A stretch of DNA of 56,313 bases from IMG/VR virus record IMGVR_UViG_3300031788_000018, positions 1 through 56,313 of that record; one strand, written 5' to 3'. Below the pieces are notes generated by a model. It saw only the letters and a list, made by a program, of their open reading frames with translations, did not search any database and had not been told where the DNA came from. Position numbers and translations under genes: made by a program. This document shows positions 47,010-55,919 of the stretch, piece after piece (the stretch's first letter is position 1; every line of letters starts with the position of its first letter). Origin of the DNA: a virus.

Positions 47010-47989
47010 TAGAAAAGAAATCCTTGTGTCAAATCACCGGCGGTAGACAGTGATTCAATAGCTGCTTTTTTGACCTTTTCAATGGTAGTTAAAGTCATTG
47101 TAGGATCTGACGCACAAAGTCTATCTTTATTAGATAAACAATCAGCGCCGAAACCGCCACCGGAAGCTAAGAATTCGCTTACAAGCATTTTACCCTTAGT
47201 GGTAGAGAGTATTTGTACAGCGTCCAGGATTCCAATGTTTACTGGACATTTATCTACAGTTACTTGAAAACTAAAACCCATAGCGGACACTTCTGTTGTA
47301 GTAGTGCCAGTCAAGGAATCGTCACATTTTACTTTCATGATCTTATCTGCATAGCCACCTTCAACTGCTGTTGTGCCGGTCAGCCAAAGTTCATTAGAAT
47401 AAGCTTTAGTATAACTATCTAGTGTCTGTCTTCCATTGGTCCTTTTTACAGTTAATGAATCCATTTCGAAAATAAGTTGCTTATTAAAAGCTAAACGGTT
47501 TTCAAGTTGACTCGGTGTTTGTCCGCCAAATGAACCTTCTACTCCACCGGTAGCTCTATGAGACATAAGCTTAGCGCTCTTTAAGATATACCGTTCGCCA
47601 AGTCCCTGTACGGTCTGAAATCCCATGCTAGCTGCGAATACGGTAACAGTATGAACCGGCCTGCCTAGGCTGTTCAAATTATCAATAAATCTAAGACCAG
47701 CTTCAACTTCGCCACCTGGAGTACTTAAGATTAAAAAGATAGGCGGTTTGGACTTAGGGAATTTACTGTCCAATGCACGATCTAGTTCCCTGGCTTCTAC
47801 TGATAATTTAGACAAATAGCCACTCATCATAGGTTTGTTTAGTATCAATGAATTAGACGAAGTAAGTACGATTGTATCCGGATCAGCTACCGTAACGGGA
47901 CGGTCAATAGCGCCTAACAAGCTAATGCCGCCTATTAATATAGTTAGAGCTGAAGCAGCACTAACCCACACGATTTTAAAACTATTCAT
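47009..47989 (-). CDS. Membrane-anchored ClpP/SppA-like serine protease
   Basis: About 326 residues from the ATG at 47989 (GGGGAAG upstream). One N-terminal membrane span (VWVSAASALTILIGGISLLG). Protease core: PIFLILSTPGGEVEAGLRFI with the oxyanion-loop glycines, VTVFAASMGFQTVQGLGER with the likely catalytic Ser, and KLMSHRATGGVEGSFGGQ with the likely His. A C-terminal domain contains four cysteines (VKCDDSL, DKCPV, ADCLSNKDRLC). It probably acts on membrane or periplasmic proteins; no signal-peptidase site is needed if it stays anchored. It is the second ClpP-fold protease in the window. Confidence 0.78.
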   Translation of the reverse strand: MNSFKIVWVSAASALTILIGGISLLGAIDRPVTVADPDTIVLTSSNSLILNKPMMSGYLSKLSVEARELDRALDSKFPKSKPPIFLILSTPGGEVEAGLRFIDNLNSLGRPVHTVTVFAASMGFQTVQGLGERYILKSAKLMSHRATGGVEGSFGGQTPSQLENRLAFNKQLIFEMDSLTVKRTNGRQTLDSYTKAYSNELWLTGTTAVEGGYADKIMKVKCDDSLTGTTTTEVSAMGFSFQVTVDKCPVNIGILDAVQILSTTKGKMLVSEFLASGGGFGADCLSNKDRLCASDPTMTLTTIEKVKKAAIESLSTAGDLTQGFLF

Positions 47990-48710
47990 TATCTTCCCCT
48001 TCGGTTTCATCCTTAGGATTATTCCTATGGATTTTGTGTTTGTTCTCTTGTCCACGTCTAAACTCAGCCATATTCTGGAGCTGTTGACTATGGAAATTTT
48101 GTCTTGGACTGGAAATATCTATGGTTTCATCTGAATTCTTGATATTTATACCGGAATTACCCATGTTAATATTGACGGTAGGAGCTTTAGGAGCAGCTTT
48201 TGGCTCAGCTGTTAATCTTGAATGAGCTTCCGTCACTTTTAAATAAGTATCAATATCCTTGAAATTCAGATCTTGCAACATAGAATCGTCGCCTGTAGCT
48301 ATCCATTTGTTGATTGGCTTCTTCATTTTAGCTCTCAAAGCATGATTTAACTGTTGCGTAAAGTCCATGTTGGTTAACTTCTCTTCTAAGACTTTTGCTT
48401 GAGCGTTTTGTTGAATCTCAGACAAATGTTCCCATTTAGCTTCATGCCATTTGAATTTATGGGACAAAAACATCACCAAATCCTGTTTAACTCTAAGTGC
48501 TTGTGAAATCTGTTTATAGGTTTTACCGTCTAGGTATAATTCCATGATCTGATGTAAAGTAGTATCTTTTAAAGCCGCCACACCAGGCATTCCATCTTCT
48601 ATGAATTTATGAACGCGGTTCAACTGTGCCGGTAATAAATCAGTAGGTGGAGCTATTATCTCCACGGACGTTTCAGATGTTGGGAAAAGCGGTGTTTTAA
48701 ATCTACTCAT
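47982..48710 (-). CDS. Helix-turn-helix protein, possible small terminase-like
   Basis: 242 residues. An N-terminal helix-turn-helix is suggested by HQIMELYLDGKTYKQISQAL followed by RVKQDLVMFLSHKFKWHEAK, a pattern seen in small terminase and packaging-type DNA-binding proteins. A helical middle (NFKDIDTYLKVTEAHSRLTA) and a low-complexity charged tail follow. No large terminase gene is in this window to support a packaging role. Confidence 0.7.
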   Translation of the reverse strand: MSRFKTPLFPTSETSVEIIAPPTDLLPAQLNRVHKFIEDGMPGVAALKDTTLHQIMELYLDGKTYKQISQALRVKQDLVMFLSHKFKWHEAKWEHLSEIQQNAQAKVLEEKLTNMDFTQQLNHALRAKMKKPINKWIATGDDSMLQDLNFKDIDTYLKVTEAHSRLTAEPKAAPKAPTVNINMGNSGINIKNSDETIDISSPRQNFHSQQLQNMAEFRRGQENKHKIHRNNPKDETEGEDNE

Positions 48711-49060
48711 TTTGCACTCTTATACATAATTATATCATTAATGATAATTTCAACTGTTAAATCTTTCCAAAATAATCCTCTTAAGGCAGATTCTAAAGCA
48801 GCGTAACGCTTTTCGATTTGGTCATTAATAGCATCTTCAGCAATTACAAGACTATAAGTAACAATAGCATTGCTGCGAGACTCTATGCTATAAGCTATTT
48901 GTTTATGGGAAAGGTCATAGTCTATATGACACGATTGAATACCTTCAAAAAATACATATGGATACATTTTCATGTTTTTCTCATGAAGTTCTGTAATTTT
49001 ACCACTGAAAATGACCAATTTGGCCATTTCTTGTAATGATTTTGAAAGTTCTTCGCTCAT
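48707..49060 (-). CDS. Hypothetical protein
   Basis: 117 residues (MSEELSKSLQEMAKLVIFSG), a small alpha/beta protein with a duplicated-looking strand-helix pattern (YSIESRSNAIVTYSLVIAED, VEIIINDIIMYKSAK). It is coupled to the upstream HREDGPA gene by GAGGCTTTAAAATGA. Unknown family. Confidence 0.72.
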   Translation of the reverse strand: MSEELSKSLQEMAKLVIFSGKITELHEKNMKMYPYVFFEGIQSCHIDYDLSHKQIAYSIESRSNAIVTYSLVIAEDAINDQIEKRYAALESALRGLFWKDLTVEIIINDIIMYKSAK

Positions 49061-49515
49061 TTTAAAGCCTCAATTATATTCTTATTGAACTGGGCAGTAT
49101 GCTTTATATGTTCCGCCTGTTCTTCGGTACAGAGTGTATTGTTTAACCAGTAACTGCCAGTGCCGTCGATATATTCTATTGCAGGACCGTCTTCGCGGTG
49201 AAGATCACCGTGGTTATACCACAATTTAAGTCCATTAGCATTGTCAATAGCGGGGCCATTTTCTCTATGTAACTTACCTTCAAAGTACCATTGCAATACG
49301 CCAGAACCGGTGATAGCAGGACCGTCTTCGCGATGGAGCTTACCGTTTAAGAACCATTCTTCTGAACCATCATTGTACATTATCGCCGGTCCGTCTTCAC
49401 GATGGACTTCAAAATATGCTGATGAAACTAAGCCATTACTGTGCAACGGTTCTGGTTTGACAAGTTTAAACCAGGTCCGATTGCCTTCTCTGTCGTATTC
49501 AATTTTAGTCTTCAT
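49057..49515 (-). CDS. HREDGPA-repeat protein, four units plus conserved tail
   Basis: 152 residues. Units: VHREDGPAIMYNDG, LHREDGPAITGSG, LHRENGPAIDNANG, LHREDGPAIEYIDG, each preceded by a W/Y-rich strand, then SYWLNNTLCTEEQAEHIKHT and the tail AQFNKNIIEALK. The start region (KIEYDREGNRTWFKLV) differs from the usual NGLHxD. It is coupled downstream to 48707-49060. Confidence 0.85.
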   Translation of the reverse strand: MKTKIEYDREGNRTWFKLVKPEPLHSNGLVSSAYFEVHREDGPAIMYNDGSEEWFLNGKLHREDGPAITGSGVLQWYFEGKLHRENGPAIDNANGLKLWYNHGDLHREDGPAIEYIDGTGSYWLNNTLCTEEQAEHIKHTAQFNKNIIEALK

Positions 49516-49862
49516 CTACTCAATTCCTTACTTACTTCAGGACAAACCATGACTGAAGATGTTAAATATGGAACGCTAAATTGATCTAATGCTTCAATCG
49601 TTATTCCAGCTCTTTCCATATGACATCGATTACCGATACAATGATAAAATCCTACAACCCCATACTTTTCTCTAGTTAAATCTATATTTATTATTCTAAT
49701 CACCACATTGATTTTATTGTCATCAATATTTCTGAGTACAACACAATCTCCAATCTTATACTTTGGAGTGGGGTGCGAAACGATCATAATTTCAAGGAAA
49801 ATAACACTGCACACGATTATCCAGAGTAAGCAATTCATTAATATAAATGTTGATTTTTTCAT
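49512..49862 (-). CDS. Small membrane-anchored protein
   Basis: 116 residues with one N-terminal membrane span (FILMNCLLWIIVCSVIFLEI) and a beta-rich soluble domain (YKIGDCVVLRNIDDNKINVV, VGFYHCIGNRCHMERAG) containing several cysteines. It starts directly after the SbcD-like stop with GGGG in the last codons. No family recognised. Confidence 0.74.
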   Translation of the reverse strand: MKKSTFILMNCLLWIIVCSVIFLEIMIVSHPTPKYKIGDCVVLRNIDDNKINVVIRIINIDLTREKYGVVGFYHCIGNRCHMERAGITIEALDQFSVPYLTSSVMVCPEVSKELSR

Positions 49863-49863
49863 T

Positions 49864-50853
49864 TTAAAACCCCAGTTCCTTCATATATTGTACCAGGTCT
49901 TCTTTGGAAAGTCCAGTAGAAATATCAAAAGTATTATTAATAAAATCCGCTAATGAAGTTCCGGGCTTACGGTTTGCGGATTTAAGATGATCAGTGATTT
50001 TAGTCTTTATGGATACTTTACCCTTGAGCTTCGTTTTACTTCGTTTGATCCATTCCGAAGTTCCAATCATTTCAACAGTTGTCCTAGAATTTGGAGCAAT
50101 TTCAGGCATTTCCTCGCCTTCTCTCCAAGTAACGGACCGTACCGGTTGACACACATGGGCTGTGGAAATAAACTCTTCTTCAATAATATGCCCTAGAATG
50201 TCATCGTGCTCTACTAGCCATAGACCTTTGTCTTCATTGGCATCTGAAGCTGTCAGCCATCTGGCTGTCCCAGGGTATATGACTTTACCAAATCTCTGCC
50301 TTCTATGGATATGTCCAGAAATAATGGCGCCTACATTCAATTTATCTGGGTCAACTCCATCAGGAGCATAGAAGCCGTTCTCAAATTGAGAACCAGCGTA
50401 AGTCTGATGGGATACAAGTACTCTAGAATCATTCTCTTCTAGAATTTGATTAGCTTTATATATGAATTCATTAGAATCATGAATATAAGCAGCATATAGA
50501 AATGGCCCTAAAGCTTTAAATGTCTCTACAATATGGAGACTTTTGTTGAGTTCAGCCTTATCCTTAAACACGGACATAGCATTGCTCGTAGAGCCTTTTA
50601 GGCCAGTCATATCATGATTGCCGACTAGAGCTACGGTTTCAACTGTATCGCTTAGTTTCTTTAACCATTTAGACCAGAATTCAAGGACTTCTAATCGTAC
50701 ATTAGCGTGAGTATGAAATTGATCTCCCAATAGGACTATACGGTCTATAGATCTTTCTTGGATTAACTGGACTATGAATGATAGAAGGGAATCTAATTCC
50801 GTTAGATTCCCAGGAGTTGCGTGAGGATCTCCGATGTAGAGTACGCGAATCAT
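49864..50853 (-). CDS. SbcD/Mre11-like nuclease subunit (gp47 type)
   Basis: 329 residues. Phosphoesterase motifs in order: LYIGDPHATPGN (residue 5), VLLGDQFHTHANV (residue 42), VALVGNHDMTGL (residue 76), VLVSHQTYAGSQF (near 148) and AIISGHIHRRQRFGKVIYPG (near 178). This matches the Mre11/gp47 nuclease that pairs with the SbcC-like ATPase at 44678 to resect DNA ends. The C-terminal part (TSLADFINNTFDIS) is the capping/ATPase-binding region. Its start is coupled to the HREDGPA gene upstream. Confidence 0.9.
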   Translation of the reverse strand: MIRVLYIGDPHATPGNLTELDSLLSFIVQLIQERSIDRIVLLGDQFHTHANVRLEVLEFWSKWLKKLSDTVETVALVGNHDMTGLKGSTSNAMSVFKDKAELNKSLHIVETFKALGPFLYAAYIHDSNEFIYKANQILEENDSRVLVSHQTYAGSQFENGFYAPDGVDPDKLNVGAIISGHIHRRQRFGKVIYPGTARWLTASDANEDKGLWLVEHDDILGHIIEEEFISTAHVCQPVRSVTWREGEEMPEIAPNSRTTVEMIGTSEWIKRSKTKLKGKVSIKTKITDHLKSANRKPGTSLADFINNTFDISTGLSKEDLVQYMKELGF

Positions 50854-51056
50854 TTTAAAGCCTCGTTAATATTGTCGTTGAATTGTTTATTGCGTTGAAG
50901 TTGTTTGAATTCTAGTTCGGTTAATGCTATACCATTTAAGTACCAAGCTTTGGCACCGTCAGCCCATTCTCCGGCTGGACCGTCTTCACGGTGGAGTTTG
51001 CCTTTTAAGAACCAGCGTTTAGTGCCATATTCGTCAATATGTAGACCGTCTTTCAT
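50850..51056 (-). CDS. HREDGPA-repeat small protein with conserved tail
   Basis: 68 residues, nearly identical in plan to 24587-24793: MKDGLHIDEYGTKRWFLKGK, LHREDGPAGEWADG, AWYLNGIALTELEFKQL and the tail QRNKQFNDNINEALK. The likeness between distant copies suggests recent duplication or gene conversion. Coupled to the SbcD-like gene by GAGGCTTTAAAATGA. Confidence 0.85.
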   Translation of the reverse strand: MKDGLHIDEYGTKRWFLKGKLHREDGPAGEWADGAKAWYLNGIALTELEFKQLQRNKQFNDNINEALK

Positions 51057-51268
51057 TTTAGAGCCTTTTCTATCATTTTATTAAACTGGGCCAATCTCAT
51101 AAGTTCAAGTCTTTGCTTGAACTCTTCCTCAGTTAATTGAACACCCTCTAAGTACCACCATTGAGCTCCATCCACATGAACTATAGCTGGTCCATCTTCA
51201 CAGTGCAGTTTTCCATCTTTATAAATAAACTTACAGCCGCACTGATCAAATACTACGACTTTACTCAT
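51053..51268 (-). CDS. HCEDGPA-variant small protein with conserved tail
   Basis: 71 residues: MSKVVVFDQCGCKFIYKDGK, a unit LHCEDGPAIVHVDG with Cys replacing Arg, WWYLEGVQLTEEEFKQRLEL and the tail MRLAQFNKMIEKALK. It is coupled to the next member by AAGGCTCTAAAATGA. Confidence 0.8.
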   Translation of the reverse strand: MSKVVVFDQCGCKFIYKDGKLHCEDGPAIVHVDGAQWWYLEGVQLTEEEFKQRLELMRLAQFNKMIEKALK

Positions 51269-51288
51269 AGAGAATCCTTCTATGGCAA

Positions 51289-52380
51289 TTAACTTGAGCT
51301 AGAACTAGAGCTTTTAGCTTCACTCGTCATATACTTAACGGCCGGTCTGATGATGTCCTTTAAAAAAGGAAAGTCTTTAAGCAGTTTAGTACTAATAGTA
51401 TAATCCTTAGTTTTATCTTCCAAAGCCTTTAAAAGGCCCAAGGATTGATCGGCAGGAATTACACGCAATACTTCAGCTAAATGTTTGTCCGGTACAGATT
51501 CTTGATCCAATAAATCTGTAATAAAGATGTGAAGCTTTTGACTTTCCATATTCTCTACATTTGAAAAAGCTTTAAGTTTAGCTAGAGCTTCTTTCTTATT
51601 GGCCAAGAAATCTTTGTAGAGAAGAATCGTGTGATCATTCTCAAAGTCACTGAAATCCTTGGCGACACTTACGCCTAAGATGGACGTATAGAATGTTTGC
51701 TTGAACTTTTCGTCTGATTTAGATTCAAGATAATCATTGAACCGAGATAAAGTACGAGGACTGATATATTTGGAACCTGGAATATTGCCTACGGATTCGG
51801 GATCAATGAACTTCCAGATACCGGATTCAATAAACCTGATTAAAGTCTTATTCCAACCGGCAGCTTTGATGAATGATACAAAGCTATCTTTATGAAATTC
51901 CACGTTAAAGAATTCCAGTCGGTCTTTTAATGCCGGATCCAATGAGGCTGTTTCGTACACAGAATCTTCTGCATTGATATTTGCAACGACAATCCAACCT
52001 TCTGGTAGTGTATAGTTATCGAAACCACGTCTAATATCGGTTAGAGATAATACGCACTGCATAATGGAAGAAGGAGATCTGTTAAGTTCTTCTAAAAGAA
52101 TAATACCTTTTCCGGAACTTGGCCAGAAAATAGGGGTGGCGAAATCTAATCTGGCTTTACCGTCGACTTCGATCTTATCTGGGAAGCCTCGAAAATCTGG
52201 CGGCTCTAAAGTTGAGCAAGAAAGAATCACTAATCCTAACCCGTTATCTTGGGCAAACTTTTTGACACTGAAAGTCTTTGCAAGTCCAGGAGCACTTACA
52301 AAACAAGGATAAAGCATTCCACCTTTATCTCTGATATCAAAAGCGGTCTTCAAAATCTCGGGAATATGTTCTGTTCTCAT
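51289..52380 (-). CDS. MoxR-type AAA+ ATPase
   Basis: 363 residues. Walker A FVSAPGLAKTFSVKKFA near residue 27, the MoxR-specific loop ILSCSTLEPPDFRGFPDKIE near 52, Walker B GKGIILLEELNRSPSSIMQ near 90, sensor 1 WIVVANINAEDSVYE near 128, and arginine finger LDPALKDRLEFF near 148. The C-terminus ends in a run of serines. MoxR ATPases usually remodel proteins with a VWA-domain partner; none is recognised here. It has its own TTGACA-17-TATAAT promoter. Confidence 0.85.
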   Translation of the reverse strand: MRTEHIPEILKTAFDIRDKGGMLYPCFVSAPGLAKTFSVKKFAQDNGLGLVILSCSTLEPPDFRGFPDKIEVDGKARLDFATPIFWPSSGKGIILLEELNRSPSSIMQCVLSLTDIRRGFDNYTLPEGWIVVANINAEDSVYETASLDPALKDRLEFFNVEFHKDSFVSFIKAAGWNKTLIRFIESGIWKFIDPESVGNIPGSKYISPRTLSRFNDYLESKSDEKFKQTFYTSILGVSVAKDFSDFENDHTILLYKDFLANKKEALAKLKAFSNVENMESQKLHIFITDLLDQESVPDKHLAEVLRVIPADQSLGLLKALEDKTKDYTISTKLLKDFPFLKDIIRPAVKYMTSEAKSSSSSSS

Positions 52381-52416
52381 TTCTAAGTCACTTTCTGTGC
52401 ATTTAGCACTAACTAA

Positions 52417-52445
52417 ATTATATATTATACAGCTTTATTTGTCAA
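52417..52445 (-). promoter_or_regulatory. Consensus sigma70 promoter for the MoxR gene
   Basis: On minus, TTGACA (52440-52445), 17 bases, TATAAT (52417-52422), with a second TATAAT overlapping the spacer (52424-52429). Confidence 0.82.
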
Positions 52446-52475
52446 GCAAGTTATTTTAGCGTGTCTATTAAGAAT

Positions 52476-52883
52476 CTAAAGTCCTGTGCTACCGAATCCG
52501 GCTTCATTTCTGTCACCCTTATCTTCAGTTTCCTGATAGATACGCATAAAGACTATTTGAGCGATTCTATCTCCAGCTTTAAAAGATAACGGTGCCGGAC
52601 CTACATTGTGAAGAATAATCTTTATTTCACCTCCGTAGCCTGAATCCACAACTCCTCCAAGTACTTGCACGCCTTTTGTAGCTAAACCAGACCTGCCTTT
52701 TATAATTCCTACTAAATCAGAACGTTTCATTGAAACGCCAATGCCGGTAGAGACAATTTGCAGTTCATCTTTATATAGTACGAAAGAGTTTAAGGCTTTT
52801 AAATCATATCCCGCATCGCCATTATAGCTTTTTACAGGTAGGATTCCATTGTCATCTATCTTGAAAAACTCTAATTCTTTCAT
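52476..52883 (-). CDS. dut: dUTPase (deoxyuridine triphosphatase)
   Basis: 135 residues from the ATG at 52883, which has AAGGAG upstream; the open frame reaches back to 52997 inside nrdB but that part is not conserved. Five trimeric dUTPase motifs: NGDAGYDLKALN, IIKGRSGLATKGVQVLGGVV (RSGLA), GVVDSGYGGEIK (D-x-GY-x-G), KAGDRIAQIVF and the C-terminal GDRNEAGFGSTG. It hydrolyses dUTP to dUMP, protecting DNA from uracil and feeding dTMP synthesis. Last gene of the nucleotide cluster. Confidence 0.95.
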   Translation of the reverse strand: MKELEFFKIDDNGILPVKSYNGDAGYDLKALNSFVLYKDELQIVSTGIGVSMKRSDLVGIIKGRSGLATKGVQVLGGVVDSGYGGEIKIILHNVGPAPLSFKAGDRIAQIVFMRIYQETEDKGDRNEAGFGSTGL

Positions 52884-52896
52884 ATATTTACTCCTT

Positions 52897-53856
52897 CTAT
52901 TCCCATATGTTACTGAAATCAATTTGTCCCTTTGAATACTCAGATACGCGACTTGCGAAGAAATCCGAATGACTTGCTCCGCCCGATAGAATATCAAACC
53001 AGCTCATGCGTTCTAAGGCGGTCTTATCTATGTTTTTCCAATTAGCTTTTAATCCTAGATCGGTCAGTTTGGTATTAGTTCTAAATCTAATGAATGTTTT
53101 TAAATCTGCTTTAGTCAATCCTTCTATACTGCCAAGCTTGAAAGCTTTATCAATAAAAGTGTCTTCCAATTCAACAGTGAGACGTGCGGCATCGTATATC
53201 TTTTTCTTCAAATCATCAGTCCATAATTCTGGAAACTCTTTTATAAAAGTCCTAAAGAGCCAGCATCCGGCTTCGGAATGAAGTGATTCATCTTTTATAC
53301 TGAAAGCAATGATTTGTCCAACACCTTTTAACTTGTTGAATCTACTGAAATTAAGTAAAACAGCGAAGGAGCTAAATAGATTAACGCCTTCATTGAAGGC
53401 TGAGAATATAGCTAAACTTAATGCTATATCTTCTTTAGACTTACCCCTTGTTTCAATAAGCCTATCTATCTTAGCTTTAGCGCTTGGTTCATGTAGGAAA
53501 TCGTCGAAATCTTCTAGGCCCAGTGTTTGATTTAGGTAAGCGTAAGCAACGGCATGTATGCTTTCCATAGAAGCGAAAGAAGAAGCCATCATTTGTATTT
53601 CTGGTTTTTTAAACCATCTAAATACTTTTGTGGCCCAATAGTCTTGTATAAAAATCTCCGTAGATACGAAACCTTTTAAAATACTACCGATTACATGTTT
53701 TTCTGTTGGAGATAAATTGAGTTTCCAGTCATTTACATCGGAAGACATAGCTATTTCATAATGAAGCCAATGGCTTTTCTGTTGTAATTCCCAGAAGTTG
53801 AAAGCTTGGTCATATTCAAAAGGACTGTAGGTAATTCTAGGTGTCAATATACTCAT
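52897..53856 (-). CDS. nrdB: Ribonucleotide reductase small subunit (class I beta)
   Basis: 319 residues. Di-metal ligands appear as MASSFASMESIHAVAYAYLN (E-x-x-H plus the likely radical Tyr four residues later), FSAFNEGVNLFSSFAVL and FSIKDESLHSEAGCWLFR (E-x-x-H), with an earlier acidic ligand near residue 20-45. It supplies the tyrosyl radical to NrdA. A consensus promoter lies just upstream with a ~10-base leader containing GAGGG, in addition to transcription from nrdA. Confidence 0.93.
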   Translation of the reverse strand: MSILTPRITYSPFEYDQAFNFWELQQKSHWLHYEIAMSSDVNDWKLNLSPTEKHVIGSILKGFVSTEIFIQDYWATKVFRWFKKPEIQMMASSFASMESIHAVAYAYLNQTLGLEDFDDFLHEPSAKAKIDRLIETRGKSKEDIALSLAIFSAFNEGVNLFSSFAVLLNFSRFNKLKGVGQIIAFSIKDESLHSEAGCWLFRTFIKEFPELWTDDLKKKIYDAARLTVELEDTFIDKAFKLGSIEGLTKADLKTFIRFRTNTKLTDLGLKANWKNIDKTALERMSWFDILSGGASHSDFFASRVSEYSKGQIDFSNIWE

Positions 53857-53872
53857 GTTAACCCTCTAAGAT

Positions 53873-53901
53873 ATTATAGCATAATTCTAAATTAATGTCA
53901 A
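53873..53901 (-). promoter_or_regulatory. Consensus sigma70 promoter for nrdB and dut
   Basis: On minus, TTGACA (53896-53901), 17 bases, TATAAT (53873-53878). It overlaps the last codons of nrdA, so nrdB can be made independently of nrdA. Confidence 0.85.
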
Positions 53902-55607
53902 GCTTCGCAAGCAACACACTCTTCTTTGGTCCTAGAAGCCAGGTCCCCTTGTATAACACCTTCAGATCTGCAATAATAAAGAGCTTTTAGACCTTTTTCC
54001 CATGCTGCCATATGGACTTCATGGATATACTTTGGATCGCTATTTGCAGCGAAAAAGAGATTGATTGACTGACCTTGGTCAATGAACTTCTGTCTTTGAG
54101 CCGCCTGATTGACGATGGCATGCTGATTGATTTCTCTAGCTGTTAAAAAGATCTCTTTTTGCTTTTTAGTTAAGAAATCAAAATGTTGTACACTACCCTG
54201 TTTACTATTGATAGATTTCCAAACTTCTGGAGTATTTTGATCAATAGATATCAATAGTTTTTCTAATTCAGCGTTCTTTTTAATGAAAGTACCCTTAGCG
54301 GATCGTTGGTTAAAGATGTTAGCAGCCCAAGGCTCAATTCCAGGGCTATGACCTCCTGAGATTATGGAGTTACTTACCGTAGGAGCTACGGCACATAGAT
54401 GTGTATTTCTTCTACCGAAACCTCGACACCATTCCGGTTCGCCTAATTCTTTGGCCATTATGGCTGTTTCTTTCTCAGCTCCGTCTCTGATCGTTTTGAA
54501 GATTTGAGCATTCAACATCATGGATTCGAAACTATCAAAAGGTAAACCTTTACTTTGCAATAGAGAATGCCATCCTAAAACCCCGATACCAACTGCTCGG
54601 CCTTTTATAGCTGATCTTCTGGATGCTTCGAGACCTGGTAAACCTGATGATTTGACTATGTATTCTTCTAACACGGCATCTAGGAATCTGGTAGCTATCT
54701 GTGGTAGATCTGTGTCTTTCCATTCGTCCCACCTCATCAGATTTAGTGAAGAAAGGCAGCATACAAAAGTATGTTCTGGATCGGTATACAGCATAATTTC
54801 ACTACATAGATTTGAGGTTACTACTTGTAGCTGATTATCAGTATAACACTCCGGATTTTGATTATTAACATTATCGGTAAAGAATAAGTATGGTTCGCCA
54901 GTTTCTACCCTAGTTTGAAGTATTTTTTGATAAGTTTGACGTTTTTCTACGTCTCCCTTTACCATCTCTTCCATCCAGTCATTTGTGATACAAACTGCGT
55001 GGTTTAGATTCAAACAACGCCTATTGATATCTCCGGTGGCTCTTCTGATATCCAGAAATTCGTCGATGTCCGCATGAACTACAGGTAAATACAAAGCGGC
55101 GCTGCCTCTTCTTACGTTTCCTTGGCTAATAGCTATTATTGTGCTATCAAATACTTTAGCCCAAGGAATGATGCCTTCGGAAGTTCCGTTACCGGAAATT
55201 AATGCACCTCGACCTCGAACATCACCCATATAGATGCCAACTCCGGCACCATGTTTTGACAGCATGGCTAGTTCATGTACTTTATCAAAAATTGAATCGA
55301 CACTATCATCTAAATGAAGTGTATCGCAAGAAATCGGTAATCCACGAGCAGTACCCATATTAGACATAACTGGAGAAGCTGGACATAGCCAGCCTTTCCA
55401 CATAACTTCGAAGAATCTATTTTCCCAATAGGGTGCGTTTTCACCATAATAGGATGCGGCAGCTTTTGAAACTCTGGCGTAAGCGCCACGGGGCGTTTCG
55501 CCTTTTAATAGATAACCTTTTGAAAGTGTAGAGAATCCTTCTATATCTAAGAAATCTGGGGCTTCACCTAAAGTTTTTAGTTCCATTAATTCTTCATGCT
55601 TAGTCAT
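53898..55607 (-). CDS. nrdA: Ribonucleotide reductase large subunit (class I alpha), short form
   Basis: About 569 residues from the ATG at 55607 (AAGGA seven bases upstream). It lacks an ATP-cone domain, so allosteric activity control is probably missing. Active-site parts: PISCDTLHLDDSVDS, AGVGIYMGDVRGRGALISGN, the finger-loop VTSNLCSEIMLYTD with N-x-C-x-E, CAVAPTVSNSIISGGHSPGI, and the C-terminal redox pair ECVACEA. It reduces ribonucleoside diphosphates. Shorter than typical 700-800-aa NrdA but complete for the core barrel. Confidence 0.94.
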   Translation of the reverse strand: MTKHEELMELKTLGEAPDFLDIEGFSTLSKGYLLKGETPRGAYARVSKAAASYYGENAPYWENRFFEVMWKGWLCPASPVMSNMGTARGLPISCDTLHLDDSVDSIFDKVHELAMLSKHGAGVGIYMGDVRGRGALISGNGTSEGIIPWAKVFDSTIIAISQGNVRRGSAALYLPVVHADIDEFLDIRRATGDINRRCLNLNHAVCITNDWMEEMVKGDVEKRQTYQKILQTRVETGEPYLFFTDNVNNQNPECYTDNQLQVVTSNLCSEIMLYTDPEHTFVCCLSSLNLMRWDEWKDTDLPQIATRFLDAVLEEYIVKSSGLPGLEASRRSAIKGRAVGIGVLGWHSLLQSKGLPFDSFESMMLNAQIFKTIRDGAEKETAIMAKELGEPEWCRGFGRRNTHLCAVAPTVSNSIISGGHSPGIEPWAANIFNQRSAKGTFIKKNAELEKLLISIDQNTPEVWKSINSKQGSVQHFDFLTKKQKEIFLTAREINQHAIVNQAAQRQKFIDQGQSINLFFAANSDPKYIHEVHMAAWEKGLKALYYCRSEGVIQGDLASRTKEECVACEA

Positions 55608-55625
55608 TTGCATATCCTTAATTGG

Positions 55626-55919
55626 TCATTCTAGAGCGTCTGTGATATTTTTATTGAACTGACGTCTACGTTTTTCGGTTAACCACATCTCATGGAGATC
55701 TTTTATGGATAAATCTTTATTATTTTCCAGTAGTGTCCATATGAAATTGTGACGTTCCAACGATTCTATTTCTTCTGCTACAGCTAAAGGATCCTCCTGG
55801 TCTACAGTCTCGATATCTGCAAAGTCGCCATTAGGATTATTGAATGTGTTCGGATAATTATCGGCTATATATTTATTAAACTTATCAAACATATCATTTA
55901 GTGCATCATTCGGTTTCAT
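55626..55919 (-). CDS. Tail-only member of the small-protein family
   Basis: 97 residues without HREDGPA units: an acidic N-terminal region (MKPNDALNDMFDKFNKYIAD, VDQEDPLAVAEEIESLERHN) and a tail EKRRRQFNKNITDALE. It lies just before nrdA; its last codons (GACGCTCTAGAATGA) keep the shape of the coupling tail, but nrdA starts 12 bases beyond the stop with its own AAGGA. Confidence 0.78.
   Translation of the reverse strand: MKPNDALNDMFDKFNKYIADNYPNTFNNPNGDFADIETVDQEDPLAVAEEIESLERHNFIWTLLENNKDLSIKDLHEMWLTEKRRRQFNKNITDALE

Noticed and set aside
52883-52997. Longer dUTPase start inside nrdB
   Set aside because: The conserved dUTPase begins at 52883 with AAGGAG; the upstream codons are antigenic to no known motif and overlap nrdB in another frame.
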